Translations under genes and position numbers: made by a program
Notes under the pieces: model-generated
Told to the model about the DNA's origin: nothing
Seen by the model: the letters and a program-made list of their open reading frames with translations, nothing else
Databases searched by the model: none
Part shown: piece by piece, positions 1 through 14,559 of the stretch
Layout: each line of letters begins with the position of its first letter
Position numbering within the stretch: position 1 is the first letter of the stretch
DNA from: Balanoglossus misakiensis
Lineage: Eukaryota > Hemichordata
Direction of reading: 5' to 3'
DNA length: 64,000 bases
Assembly: GCA_040954595.2 (NCBI GenBank)
Contig: CM082579.2
Location: forward strand, 6,386,001 to 6,450,000

Positions 1-882
1 ATTTTATTTTTATAAGACCATTTTTTTTCTGCGTTCCGCTAAACTGCACGGCTCCAGGCAAACAACCGTTGTTGCAGAACAGCCACACTAAAAACCCGGG
101 CAAGGGCGAGACAAATGCGCAAATGTCGATTTTATCACCAGACAACATCTAACTTAACCTATCTATATCGGCTGAGGAATCGATATTGCGGCGGCGTAGC
201 GTTGGTAACCAACCAACACACCAAACACGATAATATTTTATGTGCAGAAGTTACGCATGCATTCCCGAGTAACAGGCGACACGTCGCCATGGCAATGTTT
301 TGACAAAGATTGCTGCTCACCATTTTCATATCTATTGGCTCGAACAGTGGAGAGGTCGGTGTACAAGGATCAAGTGTTGTGTACACTCCATGTGTTTCTG
401 TCAATGGGGATTATTAGATGAATAGCGTGTGAATGCTAAATTCACTTTAAATCAGAGCATGTATAATAACACGTTGGTATTTGGTTTGACGGCGCGTGTG
501 CCTGTGGTTCGGGTAAACATCACGCTTATGGAAATTTAAATTCGGTATCTGTAGGATTCTCAACTTCTCTGGACTTTCTCAGAGAGGCATATAGAAAAGC
601 AATGGAATGATTGTGCTAAATAAAGCGGTATAAAATTCTGCTTCGAAAAGTGAAACTTACGGTCGATTAATTTTTTTTTTTTATTTAAAATTTCTCAGAA
701 ACTAGACCATTTTAAGTAGATTTACGGAAGCTGTTCGTCCATGCCTAAATCATACTAAAATTTCTTTCTGGTAAAGTGCTGCGCGTAATCCCTAATTGGA
801 ATTTATGAAGCAGCTGTTGGACATTCACCGCGATTCTTAGTAATGTAAAAAAACTCAGAGCTGGAATAACAAGATGGTAGGA

Positions 883-1038
883 TTAAAGGTAATTCAATCA
901 TCTCTGATTTACATTTGCCCATATATGTTCAAAGGCATTTCTACGTCTTCGAATGACCATGTGGTGGCGCACTTTTTTCGTGATTGGATAAATTCAAGTT
1001 TCCATGGTAACTGTGGTCAACTTTGCATACACCTTTAA
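883..1038. mobile_element. Degenerate copy of a TTAA-bounded MITE-like element
   Basis: The segment starts TTAAAGGT and ends ACCTTTAA. It shares internal blocks with the copy at 38521-38714: CCCATATATG, a GGCGC block followed by a T-run, and CCATGGTAACTGT followed by TTTGCATA. Its terminal inverted repeats have decayed to about 8 bp. No transposase is encoded. Confidence 0.6.
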
Positions 1039-3040
1039 ACGTAAGCCTGCAAAAATTCGACTTAGATTAGGAGACGCACCGATTGAGTCTAAAACGTTTT
1101 TTTCTTTCAAAGAACGACCTCTCCAAATGTATTGTTTGCAAACACGATTCTAATTTGCTACTTTTATTTTATTTTACGCGAAAGTACTCGACCAAAGCTT
1201 TATATTTTAGGCCAGACAAAGGGAAACTGTAGACTTTAATCGGTCTCTACATATAAAAAGTCGTTTATCGAGCAGCAAAGTGTTATAGCTAATATCTCTG
1301 AATCAAATCAGAAAAGTTTGCATAAAAATATATGGCATATCACCAGCCAAACTGTTTGATTATGTGAAGGTGTCAAGATGCTTGATAACGATGACGCACA
1401 TTGTACATCACTGGCAAATTTTTCAAGGTCAGGGCAATCTAACGGTTTTGTTTCCCCCATGCGGTCTGGCCTGATCTGAATGAATCGCCCGAAATTCCCA
1501 AAGCGCTTGACAGATACCTTCAAGTATTTTAGCGGATAACATAATGGTCCAATCCATGCTAACCTCAATTTGGCGCGCAATTTTATCAAATGGTACTCTA
1601 CAGATGTGTGTCAGCTCTGACGCTTGTTTTCCAGACGGCATTTAGAGGGTCACGTGTGCGTGTCGGAGAACCTTTTACTGTGCATTACGTACGGGAGATC
1701 GATCTTAACAGCGAGTATAGGCAGAAACGAATTCGACGGCTTGGATAAGCCAACTCAGGCTTGTTCACGCAAAACAAGTCTCTGACTTACGACCCCCTCT
1801 ATAAAACATGGCATATCGCAATCCAAAGAAAACGTTTCCATTGAAAAAAATATGTAACAGTGGATGAAAAAATGTTTGCTGACTTACCAAAATCCTCCAC
1901 ATCCCCCCCCCAGAAATCAAATGGTTCTCCCCTAATAAATCCTTCTTCCCCAAAGAGAGCGAAAACTGATTTGTTGCGTTACAAAACACCTGGGAAATTT
2001 AGCCGGCGTGTTAAAATAATTCTTATCAGATATGCTGTATTGTTGCAAATCATATGCCAGAGGCCATACACATCAATTGTTCGAAGAGACAAGAGGCTAC
2101 GCAATTATTTGTAGAGAGATTAACAGCGGACGACTTGACAAGGATGTTAAAATACTGTGACAGGAAATGAATCTTGGTGTTTAATAGCGCCGGACAATTC
2201 CTTTGTATCACGTGCCTTTCTTTAACACTCATAAACTAAACAGTTCTTGATTTCATTGTTGTACAGCTCTTACAGTTCAAAGTTGGGTGCTTTCCGTCCT
2301 TCTAATAACTGAAAGGGTTTATTTTGAATCGACATAACATTCCGTTGTTCAATTTAGGTCGAAATTAATGGGCATTTATCTACATGTATATGTGTCAACT
2401 CTATGGGAGAACCTTAAATTGATTATTTTTAAAACAACAAGCCCCACAAATCTGTCCCCGTTGCGTGTAAAACATTGAAAAATGAGATAAAATGGTAAGT
2501 AAGCCACGGCGCCGAATTTTGTCTTTCATTCTTTCTATTTGTGCTTAATTTTGGACGTGACCCTAGGAACCTACACTTAAAAATGGGTCGTGTTGGGGTT
2601 TTTTTCGTCGTTTTTAATAAATGTCTTGTCTCTTCTCGTCAACAACCCATAGCAGAGCTTATCGAAACGCGGAGAGAATTAAACACAGGAAAAATAGGGA
2701 TTCCATTTAATTGTCATAGAGATCTGACGTAGCTATGACGTAGTGTGTGTGATTATATTTTGCAGTAGAATGGTTTCAAATCCTTATACTTAATGAATGA
2801 TGACATAATAATCCAGTTTAATTCCAAGTGGGAATATCTACTAGACTATATGCATCAGGACCACATACATGTATAGCTCTACAGACTGACCCAGAAGAAA
2901 GGGTTGTGATTAAAGAGTATATATTGTGTGCCCCGAAATTTCCTTGCCCGTCTTTCCATGTCCGCGGTCTTATCAGGTGTCAAATCGGTCAGTTATGAGA
3001 AGAATAAAAAACTTGAATATAATATCAGGACAGAATACAG

Positions 3041-3063
3041 CAGAACAGAACAGAACAGAACAG
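3041..3063 (+). repeat. (CAGAA)n microsatellite
   Basis: Four tandem CAGAA units plus a partial one, directly readable in the sequence. Confidence 0.85.
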
Positions 3064-6000
3064 GGCTCAATATGACGTAATCAAACTTTTGCGCATGCGT
3101 CTTGGTTGTGTCACGATGAAGGTACATATCCAATAAACTTTCCACATTGGAAATTCAAATTGAAGTCTTTTTAACCCTGTACCGGGAGCTAAACCACGAA
3201 TTCAGGTCGAGCAGAGAGTGGAAAACGTGTCACGTGGTGATATATGCAACTGTGCCTGGCCTCACCATTCTCGCAGCCATGTTCATGAGTGTTCGAGATC
3301 CATAACCCCAATTCAATTGAGACCAGTTGGAGGGGAAGGGGAATTAGGGCAGGGAGACTGTCCTCTGGGGTGGATATGTATTAACCACTGCTCATGCAGT
3401 CTTGCTTGGACAGAATGTCGAAACGTTAACTTTGTTGGCGGCGTTTGGTATATGAATCACTGCGGTGAAATGAGGATTTATTTTGTCACTTTCGTCGGAA
3501 ATGACTATTGAGATGAAGGTTGTGACACTGATTACAAAAAATGTATTTTAATGACAATTTTTACAGATAGTCTGTAGACGCTATCGTCAGCGTGGCGTCA
3601 TAGTGGCTGTCTAATTTCAATTTTCAGTCACAGCAATTTTCTTTCCCAAAACTAATTTATTCGGACATTCCTACAAGGGACTAAAATATTGCCTTTTAGC
3701 AACGCTTTCTGAAAGAAAATCCCATGCTTAGAGATTAAGTCGGCAATCCTATTCGGAAACAAATATATTTTAATACGCTATCTCCAGAGAAATATGTTTT
3801 CAAAACACGTATTACGTTGATAGGTCAATCAGATTCTGTAATATAACAGGGAAGAGTCAATTCTATACAAACTTGCAAAATTGATTGCATTTCTCCTATT
3901 TATTCTGTCATTAATCTATCTGGTTGAGCGTAACTCCAAGAAAATATAATTTCATGAGAAGACTGCCGCATAATAACTACGAGCTGGACTTGATTATAAT
4001 TCTGACGGTATGACGAAATATAATAGAACTCAGAAATGAATTGTGACCTCGGATTTTATTTTTTTTATTTTTGCTCGTAAATGGAAATAAGGCACGGGAA
4101 CCTAGTTGTACTACGGTGTCAGGTGGTAATTCTCCGAGACTTGGTATTAGGATCCAATCGCTCATTACAAGTGCATCCGCGCACTTCATTATCGGGATAA
4201 GATCTAATTGTACACAAGTTCTAACGATTGTTAAAGGCAGAGAGAGTGTTACATTTATTTGTAGAGGGTAAATTCAATTGTGTATTTCCACTCAATTGAA
4301 CACCATCTCGATGTCCACGCCGCGTGTATAAGCAGATCGTTGTTTGTATGAGGTAGGCAATAATGCTAAGTTGCGTTACGTAAGTGGCACGATTGAATTT
4401 GCAGCCGGTAAGCATTTTGCTCCTAACGAAATTTAAAAAAGGGTATCCCAACAGCGGGGTTGTCTATTGAGCAATGGAGCGTATACCTGCACTGTAACAG
4501 TATGTATTTTCAGTATTCAAATTATCTCAATCGAAAATATACATGTAGCATGCATGCATAGACTTCAACAGGAAGTCGTCCGCAAGCTGATTTATCTACC
4601 ATACACGTAATGCTCATCATGAGCTGATATTTTTGCTGAAATGTGTTCGAACTTCAGATATCATGGACTCTTTTTTCACTTTAAAACATACGGCTTTTGT
4701 AACGTTTCCCCAGCTACGTTCGTGATGTATGTCGGGCATACGGGAAATCAGGGCCATAAATTACACTGTTAACATATATTGTGCCAATGAAATATTACGT
4801 GACCCGCGGGACATGCGGAATTCAGGAAGCAATTTTCTGACAAATGGAGGGAAAACACTCAAACAGGGCAGTTTTGAGACCATGTGGTGCATGCGAAGAA
4901 CATACCAACGAGTATATAATTTAGATAGACAACGGGTTCTGGTATTTAAGTAGTCAATGTGTATGTGCTTTACACACAAATACGCGCCGTGGAAATATCG
5001 TACGGATAACGATTCGACAAGTTTGAAAACGAGACACTGCGATGGAGCCAGGGGGGAATCGTGAAAATTCTCCGTGAAATGCACGGCTCGGGAGAGATAT
5101 ATACCTGGTGAAATAATTACAGTGCACCGGTAATCTACAAAGAACCGAACCAGGGGCGATCATGATAATAAACATTAACGCAGTCGTCAATTATTGACGT
5201 GATTGGCTAGGCTATGAATTTAATTATGAATTATTTCCTTCGACTTGTCGTAACAGATGTAGAATGACGTGCTCGTTATCATCGATGTCGTACATGGACA
5301 TTAATTATATACTGTCCGCAATTTCTCTCGGAGACAATTCCCCGGAGGGTTACAACTTCGCCAGAGGTTGACCGGAAATTCGACGCACAGATCATACTTA
5401 AGAAGAGTTGGGAGCGATAAAATAATCGCGAGTTATTAAAAATTCAATTTCACCTCTGCTGCCCCCAAAATGACATGAGTCGAATTACAAGGGGGTCACG
5501 GTGGTAACTTCATCGGGGGTTCAAGTTAATTTACCATAATGATAAAATATCAGAATTCCCAAGATAGCATTTCGTTCTGCGCGTTTCTTTAAAGTGCGGA
5601 GACGCCAGGTTTTTCAATTCTGTGATATGGCATGACATGTCACGCTTTAAGGTATTTGAGATATTAGATGAATAATTTAAAAGATGCGAAAGCTCTTTTA
5701 AATTTGGAAAGGGCATTTACCGCGTAAAAAGGGCGAACCTTGGAAGTTTGTTTCGGAAGAAGTGGCGCGCCGTTGCGCACGGCACTCAAGCGCACTCCAT
5801 TTGCTTTCTTGGCACACTTGTGCTGGCCACTTCAATTTCGTAATCGCTTTAAACGCTGTTCAGTGTTCTAAATCCTCCACGGGGAAGGGTGCGGGGAATG
5901 TCAAATTCACCGACGAGGTCACGTGACAGCGCCTCAATGCGCTGAGATGGAACCGGCTAAGCCAATTGCCCTGTTCTTTAAAAGCAAATGGCTAAACGGT

Positions 6001-8485
6001 ATTAAAACCGGCCCTGCCTCGGTTGACCCCAGCTGTACACCAGGCGGATAATTGATTAAACTCTATGCCATTTCGCACGATTTGAAACAAATGCATAAAA
6101 CTAAAAGACAGGGGGTCATTAACGCGGGTTATTTAATGAGGCCACCGCAAAATTATCTTGTACCGATTGAGATAGAATGGTTGTCTTCTGAGTAAATAGC
6201 GACGGTTTTACACAACGGTAAATCTTACAGATGTACGTGGTTAATGATTCTTTGTGAGATTTTCAAAGGTAGAAAGACTTGCGTTTTAATCACGGTTGGT
6301 TGGTTAGATGTCCGCGATTCAGCAATTAGCTTCATTGTCTTCGTGGTACGTGTGTAGGCACGTACCAGCACGGATGTATATATAGGCCTACCTACGATAT
6401 GAGCCGCACGAAGAGAAAATGGCGATCGGAGTCATGCGCACTGCGGGGTGCACCGTATCACGTGCATTAACATCTTGAAAGTGACAGCTCACAACGGGCG
6501 GAATTCATAACGAAACGTCGACGACGACGACTTCACTACCGCCGCGACAAACACAAGAGAGACTGATAGAGGCTATATAATTCTGCTCGGTTACAAACCG
6601 CAGACGGCGAGTCGTATGCATGTATCATCATCAGACAATCGAGCTTTGCGCGCTGCAGTATAGGCGGCGAGGTGGATAGTGACAAACAAGGTGAATGTTT
6701 GGCGACTTGGTGGTACACGACTGGCCGCGTGTTTTCCTCGCCGAATAACACTTGTACAAATGCATGTGTAAATTGACCGTATGTGCGAATAGGCCCAATT
6801 TCTGTTTGTATTCTGTTCGTCCCAGTGAAAGTAAAACATGTATATACCCGAACTCCTTTGATTCGTGCGCGCACAACACCTCTGTCGGCCGAAATGCATC
6901 ACACAATCAGTTATTTAGATATTCCTCACGGTGCAAAGTACAAATTTTAATCAAGAATTCGGGTTTAACCAGCTGTCCTGATCATTGGCGCCGACCGTTT
7001 CGGTGACAGAGTGTAATTTACCTAAAACGTGATCTCGGGTGAACTCAGGCGGCGTGATTACAGGGGAATGCAAACTATCGGAGAATCCTGAAGTTCGTTT
7101 GATATTGCAGCACTTTTATACACCGAGAGCAAGCATCTGCATTTTATACACGGAGAGTTTTCGTCCAACGTGACGCCCAACGCCAAATATCCGTAAATGT
7201 CTCGATTCTCAGCGAACACTTTAAATGACAATTATTATACATGTACATTTTCTAAGTCTATACGTGGTGCCGTTCTGCTTTCATCCGAGCGCCTCCAGGA
7301 AATTGGACTAGTTTGTCTTTGTCCAGAATATCAAATCGTGAAGAGCAAAGAAATTGGACTGTTTGATCTTCGTTAAGAATCTCAAGAACTTTTCCCCGCC
7401 GGAAACTCAGCGCTATGTATACCGTGGGACTGCGGTAAAAAATCGCGCGGAGAATTTTTGATCCGTAGCTTTGGACCGACCCATCCGTGCAAAGGTATTT
7501 TAATTTTACACAAGCGGCGTCAAAACTTATTTTAATTGATTCGTAAGGGACCATAGTCAACGAGGTGTGTTCTCGTTGCGCTATATCGCACACGGGGGTC
7601 GGTCACGTATGTAATACGTGCCACTGATCTTTTCAAATGTGCGTACATATACGCGCGCAGCCGAGGTCATGTTACTCTAGAAAGTGGTTGTGCCCCCCCC
7701 CTCCCTTTAAAACTCTCTCACACAAATAATTCATACGATTTTTAAAGTATGAAAGTGGCAACTGATAGAATATCGGTGCGGATTAACCTCAAAAGAGAAA
7801 AGTGCTACTCGTCTATCGGCAATATTTAAGGGATATTGGCTGTTTATTAAAGATGCATGATCGATAAAGTTGAGGGTGTCGCCGTGTCATTTGACTGCGG
7901 ATTTCTGGATTTTACCGTGCAAGTGTTAACCAAATCTGTATTAAAGTATAGGGGTCACCGTGATGGTTTTAAGAATTATAAAGCCGTGAATTGAACCAAT
8001 AAGCCTTAATGAAAAGACAGCAGAATCGGCATTTTTTTCATTGATTGGTTTTCTAAGGGCAAATGATTCGCCGAAGGTCACCTCAAAACTCGGCAAGGTT
8101 GACCATGCGATTTTATCCAATCACCGAATTCAATTTCTTTTGATTGAGCGATGGGCATGGTTTCATGAAAATTCCAATAACAGAAGTGGATTTTGCTAGC
8201 GATGTATTCCTGCGGGACGGAGCAAATTCAATGTTCTCATAGTGCGCGAAATGTCATCCTTAAGTGATACATCATCTGCTGCTCCGCTCTGCATTTCGGA
8301 GACGAACCACTAGAGAATCTAACCCTAATGCTTGGATTAAATCGCACAGCAATAAGATTTCGATATTGCATCGTTTCAACAGACAGCATACAAACGTGTA
8401 AACATTCAATTTTCTGTTTTTGTTCCATTATATCATTGTCGCTCATGACCTGAAATTGGCATCACTACCATCCCACCCCTACCAC

Positions 8486-8560
8486 GTTATTTATTTATTT
8501 ATAATTTTTATTTATTTATTTGTTTAATTTTATGTATTTACTATTTATTTATTTTTAGCT
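8486..8560 (+). repeat. (TTTA)n-rich low-complexity tract
   Basis: Imperfect TTTA/ATTT repeats over about 75 bp in an otherwise unique region. Confidence 0.8.
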
Positions 8561-11500
8561 TTTTTTTCTCTTTTACTCTACGTTTTGTTGCTCAGACACA
8601 CGCAAGAATTGCTGTCATTACTTCATTAACCAAAACTCAGAAGAAATTACATTTTTGGAGGGAAGACACACAGTACTTAACGCCCAAAAGACGTGATGAT
8701 CGGCAACCGGTGCGTGCTTTGTGTGCGTGTGACCCAAATCAATATTCTGTGTGTCAAATTCGCTTCACTTTCCTGCCAATTCAAGCCTAGGATTAACTTC
8801 GGCACTGCCTCCAAATAGCCGAACACGTCGTCGCTGAGCTTCCCTGCCAACGATCACAACAACAACCGCGTCGAGTGCGCGTTTTCCACATGGCCGATTC
8901 TTCATCATCTAGTCCCGTAGCCTCACCTATAGCCTCATCCCCGATGATTTCAGCTACATGATCGACACGTACTAATTTGCAACTCATTTAGCGAGATTTC
9001 AATTGGAAATAAAAGGGAGTATTAGGCGACTTTGTTCCGCACCGAGCCGGAGGTGCGTGCCCGTGTTGTACAATTGCCGCCGCGGTGGCTGTCGCTCACG
9101 TTGACAGGATGGACTGACATCCAAACGGCTCGGATTTTAGTAGAACGTCGCACTTCTATTACAATCTTCCCGCAGCACCTGAGACGCGGTTCTATCACTC
9201 GATAATGAGTCTCGTATGAGACGCAGCGTCCCCGTTGGGGAAAACAAGTTCCGAAAAGGCATGACTGTATATTTTTATACCACTGTAATATTGAAATGTT
9301 TCCGGAAGTGTCAAAACTGTTCTCTTTTGAATGTATCAACTTCGGCTTCTTGTTCTATTCTGGATAGTTATTTTTAGGCCCTTAATATTAGTCACTAGTT
9401 TATTTGTGAACATGGCATACTGACGAAGAGTTAAATTAATTAGCCATTGTTTGTATTCATCGTCAGATTTCGGAAGAAATACGCATTTTATAGGACGCCT
9501 CGTTTTAACCAAGAGATGCACCGTGGCACTGCGCCAAGGTGAAACGTTATACGTGACGTGTCTCATGTCTACACCCTAATCCTCCTACAGTCTATACGAC
9601 CTCGTACTAACAGAATGATCCCTTCAGACAAGGTGATGAATTAATTAAATCTTCCTTTTTTGCTTTTTGTGAAAAAAGCGCTATCAAACGGTGAGAGGTC
9701 GACAATCGGGCTGGGATTACCGGCTCACCTTCGTTGATTAGCACCGACTGCGTCCTATTTACCTCTAATTAACGTAAAACAATTGGACATCGTTAACGCT
9801 CACGCGACCTGCATTGAAAAGAGGAGCCAGGCGCGGCTCGGTCAGATGTTGTGTGCATTTAATTTAACAAGATCGCGATCTTTGATAAAAACCCATTCCA
9901 TGGACGTCAGCTAGGCTAGATGGTTACATGCATCTATGCCATTCGAGAATGTTCCTATACACGGCAATTTCTGTTGCTGATGAATCGACTACACATGAGG
10001 AAGGCGGTGTTACGGCCCGGTGACCTTTAAATGCGACTTTTGACCAAAAATAAACTCAGCCGTCGCTAGCTATATAGCTGCCTTCGTCGAATTGCGCGTT
10101 TCGTGGATTTGGTTACAGCAAGATGTGGTTTAGTTTCGTGGGTGTTGTTATTTTATTTCAGTTCGCTACACTATGTGATATTATGCGAAAAACATGTTAT
10201 AGTATTAAAATCATTCTTGTATAATTGGGGTATTAAAGAAGGGATCATGGTGCGTTATGGCCAATTTCACTAATTCAATGCAGACAGTGGTGGACGCTAT
10301 ATACGAATGGCACATTACAGTTGTCAAGGTTTACATAGAGAAAAGTCATAAACCCGATAAACGCTGGAATTTACTTGATAACACAAAAAACGTCATCAGG
10401 CTGACTTTTTTTCGGGAGTAAGAAAATGGCGCGAGTTCTTCAGCCGTATAATAATTGAACACTGCGCTGTGCGCATCAACAGGTGTGCCGGCGTCGTGAC
10501 GCCCAGTCGTGAAGGAAAACAACAATGTCGAGTCTCTGGCATTGAAAATTCATCAAGTATCGAAGAGGTACAGCACAACTAGCGTCTACGAAAAAAGAAA
10601 GAGTAACACGACAAAGCAATCTCGAAGTCTGCGGCTTGTCAAGACCAACACAACACGTAGCCAATACAGGAGGAATATGTCTTGGTTAGTTTAAATGGCT
10701 ATTATCAAAAGTAAACAAATCAATTTTTTTTGTAAACTGAAATTTATGTTCATCCATGTCTCCCTTTATAGAAAGCGGGCTAACCCATGACCTAATTACA
10801 CGAATTCGGATGTAAGCACTTAGTAATACCCTGTGCACGATTACTGACTCCCTGTGCGAGCTTAAGCTACATCGTGGCGAGTCGATCCGCGCATGTGTCT
10901 CCTTATTACATCAGACAAATGGCCCTTGCGGGCATGCAATCACATTTTCCGCCATAGAAATGGCGTCTGTGATAACCTAATGGTGGTCTTGTCATAGAGC
11001 TCAACCTGGAGCCAATTAACTAACAGGTAAGCAAAGGAATAACCTTTGTGTGTTGCTTCTTGCTAAACAAGATCAGCCCGAGACCACCTCGGAAGGCTAG
11101 CATATGCGTCGGCTTCACGCGGCAAACGCTATCTAGACCGCAGTATCATCCGTGTTGTTGAGATAATACACCCAGCGAAAGCTTTGAACCATAAAGAGTC
11201 GCTAGCAGATAGATATTACCCTGGGCAGAGTCAAATAGGCCGACGTGATGAACGGCAGGGCCTAAGATGGTAAGAGGGTGTTTGATCTTTCCAAACTGTC
11301 ACGATATACGTGTACATCATTAAAAGAAAGCGGTCGATGACGATGGCAACTGTTATCAGATGTCTTACTCTTACAACTATAGCCTGATTGTCATCATTTT
11401 TCCTCAAATCAACCGCGTGGCATGTTCCTTTCACACACACATTGCCTGTAATACGATTATGAAAATTGCCTGTGCACCTGGCCGGGTAATTGGTCTGAAA

Positions 11501-13690
11501 CCTGAAACCATTGCATTTGCAGACTGTAGTGTATGATTGACGTCCACAAAAGGAGTCGGATCATTACGGGAAGTTGGACTTGTTTGGCGTTGAAGTCAAA
11601 TGATGTGTCCATAAGCCCTGACATACAAGAGAGGGTGTCGGCAATAATCCCGTAACTGGGAGCCGTGTCAAAAGCACCCCATATGGGACATCGCTGAATA
11701 AAGGGTCCTTTGTAGAAAAAAAACGCCTAACCGTGTATACGGGGGATTTCTCGCTTTTTTTCAAAATGCAATCAAATTGGAGGTTAGACTTAAGACGACA
11801 CCGAGATCCATCCTTCACTGTCTATCACACCTCAATCGTGACTCTGACATTACCACTATACGCCACTCTGGCCTACTACACCCACTCCCATAATACTTTC
11901 CTTATTTCGCGGGGATGCGCGGCCGTCAACTCTTAAGCCTATACTCACAAGACAGAAACAAAGCTGACGTCAATTTTGCTTAGTACCAGCAGCGGCAGAG
12001 ACAACAATCCGGGCCCGACGGGTTAGCGCGTTAAGCCGCAGAGGGGCTTGCTGCAGAAAAAAAACACACACGCCGCATTAATGATTTTTCTCTCGCGTGT
12101 GGTAGCGTCATCCACTAATTGCAAAGTCCCCTCTGCGTTAACATAAGACTGATTGAATGTCCTCGAGAGGTAGCTTGCCTCGCTTTAATATAATCCAATT
12201 CGATTTCCTCGCTCCTTGTCGGCAAACTTTACTTCCAGAGTATAAACAGAGTCGAAAATTAATAAAGCCGTCAGTTGCCATGGCGACAGTGAGAGATGCT
12301 AGAGGCAGGCACTTGTACGCCTTCCCAAGCCGCACCTCTTTCGAACGCTTCAAAGACGGCAGCCCATTGACATTTGTGGAGATGAAAACGTGTGCAGGTA
12401 CACCTATTTCAGTCGTTTTAAGAGCAAAATAATGCATGGCCAGCTCCGCAAGCGATCAACCAGCCAGCATAATATTACAACTGATATAAAAGTTGTCTGG
12501 CATTTTCCACCGACAGATCTATCGAGGGTGTGTCGTGAAAAAAACTGCCTCTCCAGAACTGCGGAACCATTAACACCGATACATTTTGCAATGTCTAAAT
12601 GTAGAAGGTGATTAGTCAATGGCGTCAGCACCTCGTCACGTGTATTTATGTATAACATAGACACATACATAGATACATAGATACATGTACAAATAATATA
12701 CTGTTATGGCTAACATACTACATCAGGGAAAGTTAATTTTCTTGAATAAAAGAACATATTATGTAAGTTTATTCATTTTCTCTCGTGTTTTTGTTGTTGT
12801 TGTAATTTTCAAAATGAGTTAGGCCTGGCGACGAGATATCCAGTGCTCCAAGCGCGCGTAACCTAACACTCAAAGACTCCCGGATTAAGTTTAGCTTTTG
12901 ATTCTCTCTCTAAACAAATGAGCCATTGCAAATCTATTTCTATAGTTCTCTCTCTGGTTGATCAATACAGTTCAACTCGTCTCCCGTGTCATATGGACAG
13001 ACTCTGAGGTGAAAGGATGTGAAGATAATGAGCGTGGCATGCCATTAGGTTAATAAATGACGTTATCAAAGCAACGTGTGCGAGAAAATAAAACAGCACT
13101 CCCAATGTAATTCCATTTGTAATTCTTCCTGAAATTCATGTAGTTTCCAGTACGGCACACACACGCGTTTCCGTATACAAGTATGCACAAATTGACAAAA
13201 GCTAAAATAATCATACTTTTTTGTCAGATTTTCTTCTAATACGGCTCTCGATCGACCACGATAATTATTATAAAGTGCCTTTCATTTTTCTTTCGCCTTT
13301 CAGTTTGCAGAATAGCGATTTCATACATCGGTGGAAGCAATCAGCATCTGGCAGCAATTACTCAGCAGAAAATTGAGAGTGGTTGTGTGTTTCTGTGTCG
13401 CGGAGCGCCGGGCAACAAGCCAGTAAGTCACGCAGCTTCTTGTGGTCGTGACTTTTCCAGGAAATTTCGAGTGCCTTGCGCGAGGGGGACATTTCCCTCT
13501 CGTGAACCGTGGCTGATTTTCCAACTGTCAGTTTCCTGAAATGTATTGACTCACTTTATGTCCACATGCAGCGCAGATATTATTTTTTTACGAACAAGAA
13601 TGTTGGTCTTGTGTTTGTTATGCGCTTTGTGGTTTGAGTTTACTTGGTTTTGCTTTTTGCATTAACACAATCGTACTATTTCACAACAAT

Positions 13691-13722
13691 CAATATTAAT
13701 ATTAATGTTAATATTAATATTG
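13691..13722. repeat. Near-perfect AT palindrome, 15-bp arms
   Basis: CAATATTAATATTAA is followed by TG and then its exact reverse complement. It could extrude a cruciform or act as a paired AT-rich binding site. Confidence 0.7.
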
Positions 13723-14559
13723 TTAAGACTAATCACTGCAAAATGATACCCAAAAGGAGTCATCATGCATTTGCAAACGAAAATTAGACAAATTAATTAA
13801 CAAATAAACACTCAAGTCAGATCTTTCTCAATTTCGCTTGAAAAGATCAATCCTTTGGTAATTGTGTGGAAGAAAGCGAAAAGTACTCCCTCATTATCGG
13901 AATAATATGACCGACTACGCTTTGCAGGTTAATAAGCCCCTAATCTGCGAGTTCTTAAACAAATATGTATTTTATACGACCGTAACGTGATTATTTATGT
14001 GACAGGCGTAGTTTTTGAATTGCCTGAGCGTATTCCCCCGATACTTCCCCCTAATCTCGGCATTTCACACCTTTCCAGTAATTCCTGTTAAGAAGCTTGG
14101 CGATCGCTTTTATTTTCAATGTTACCGACGTCAAGAAAAGTTGCAAAGCAATAATGATTTGATAGAACTCTTGCGTCAAGGCAGGCTCAATGCAATTTTC
14201 AGCTTCAGCTCGTACATACGAAATTCTACTTTTTAATTTTTGATCGATTAACGCCGGCCGGATTCTGAATAAGCCCGGCGAATGCCTGGATGTGGACACA
14301 TCCATTGTAGGTACATCTTTCACTTGCACGTACGAGCAAACGACTTTGACGTATGATTTTGAAAGTACACGCATCAGCGCAATGAGAAACAATGTTCACA
14401 CGCTGAATTTCGCGCACAAACCACGGACAGTACACGCAAACGGGATTTCGCGTAAAAAAACGGTTCCTTTGCGGTAATAGACAGACAAAGCTGATGGTCA
14501 GACGATATACCCGAGACGTCTGGTCCCCCATCACGTTCTCAGTTCTTTACATTGACAGG

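Larger units (their letters stand above)
1..9999. other. Gene-free region, left part
   Basis: All open frames are short and show no domain I recognise. Apart from the element at 883-1038, the CAGAA and TTTA repeats, and a hairpin at 6344-6367 (9-bp arms TGGTACGTG and CACGTACCA, 6-base loop), I see nothing that can be named. Confidence 0.6.

Noticed and set aside
3218-3511. Cysteine-containing 97-codon frame that might be a small secreted protein
   Set aside because: It begins at GTG, has no signal peptide, and the cysteine spacing fits no family I know.
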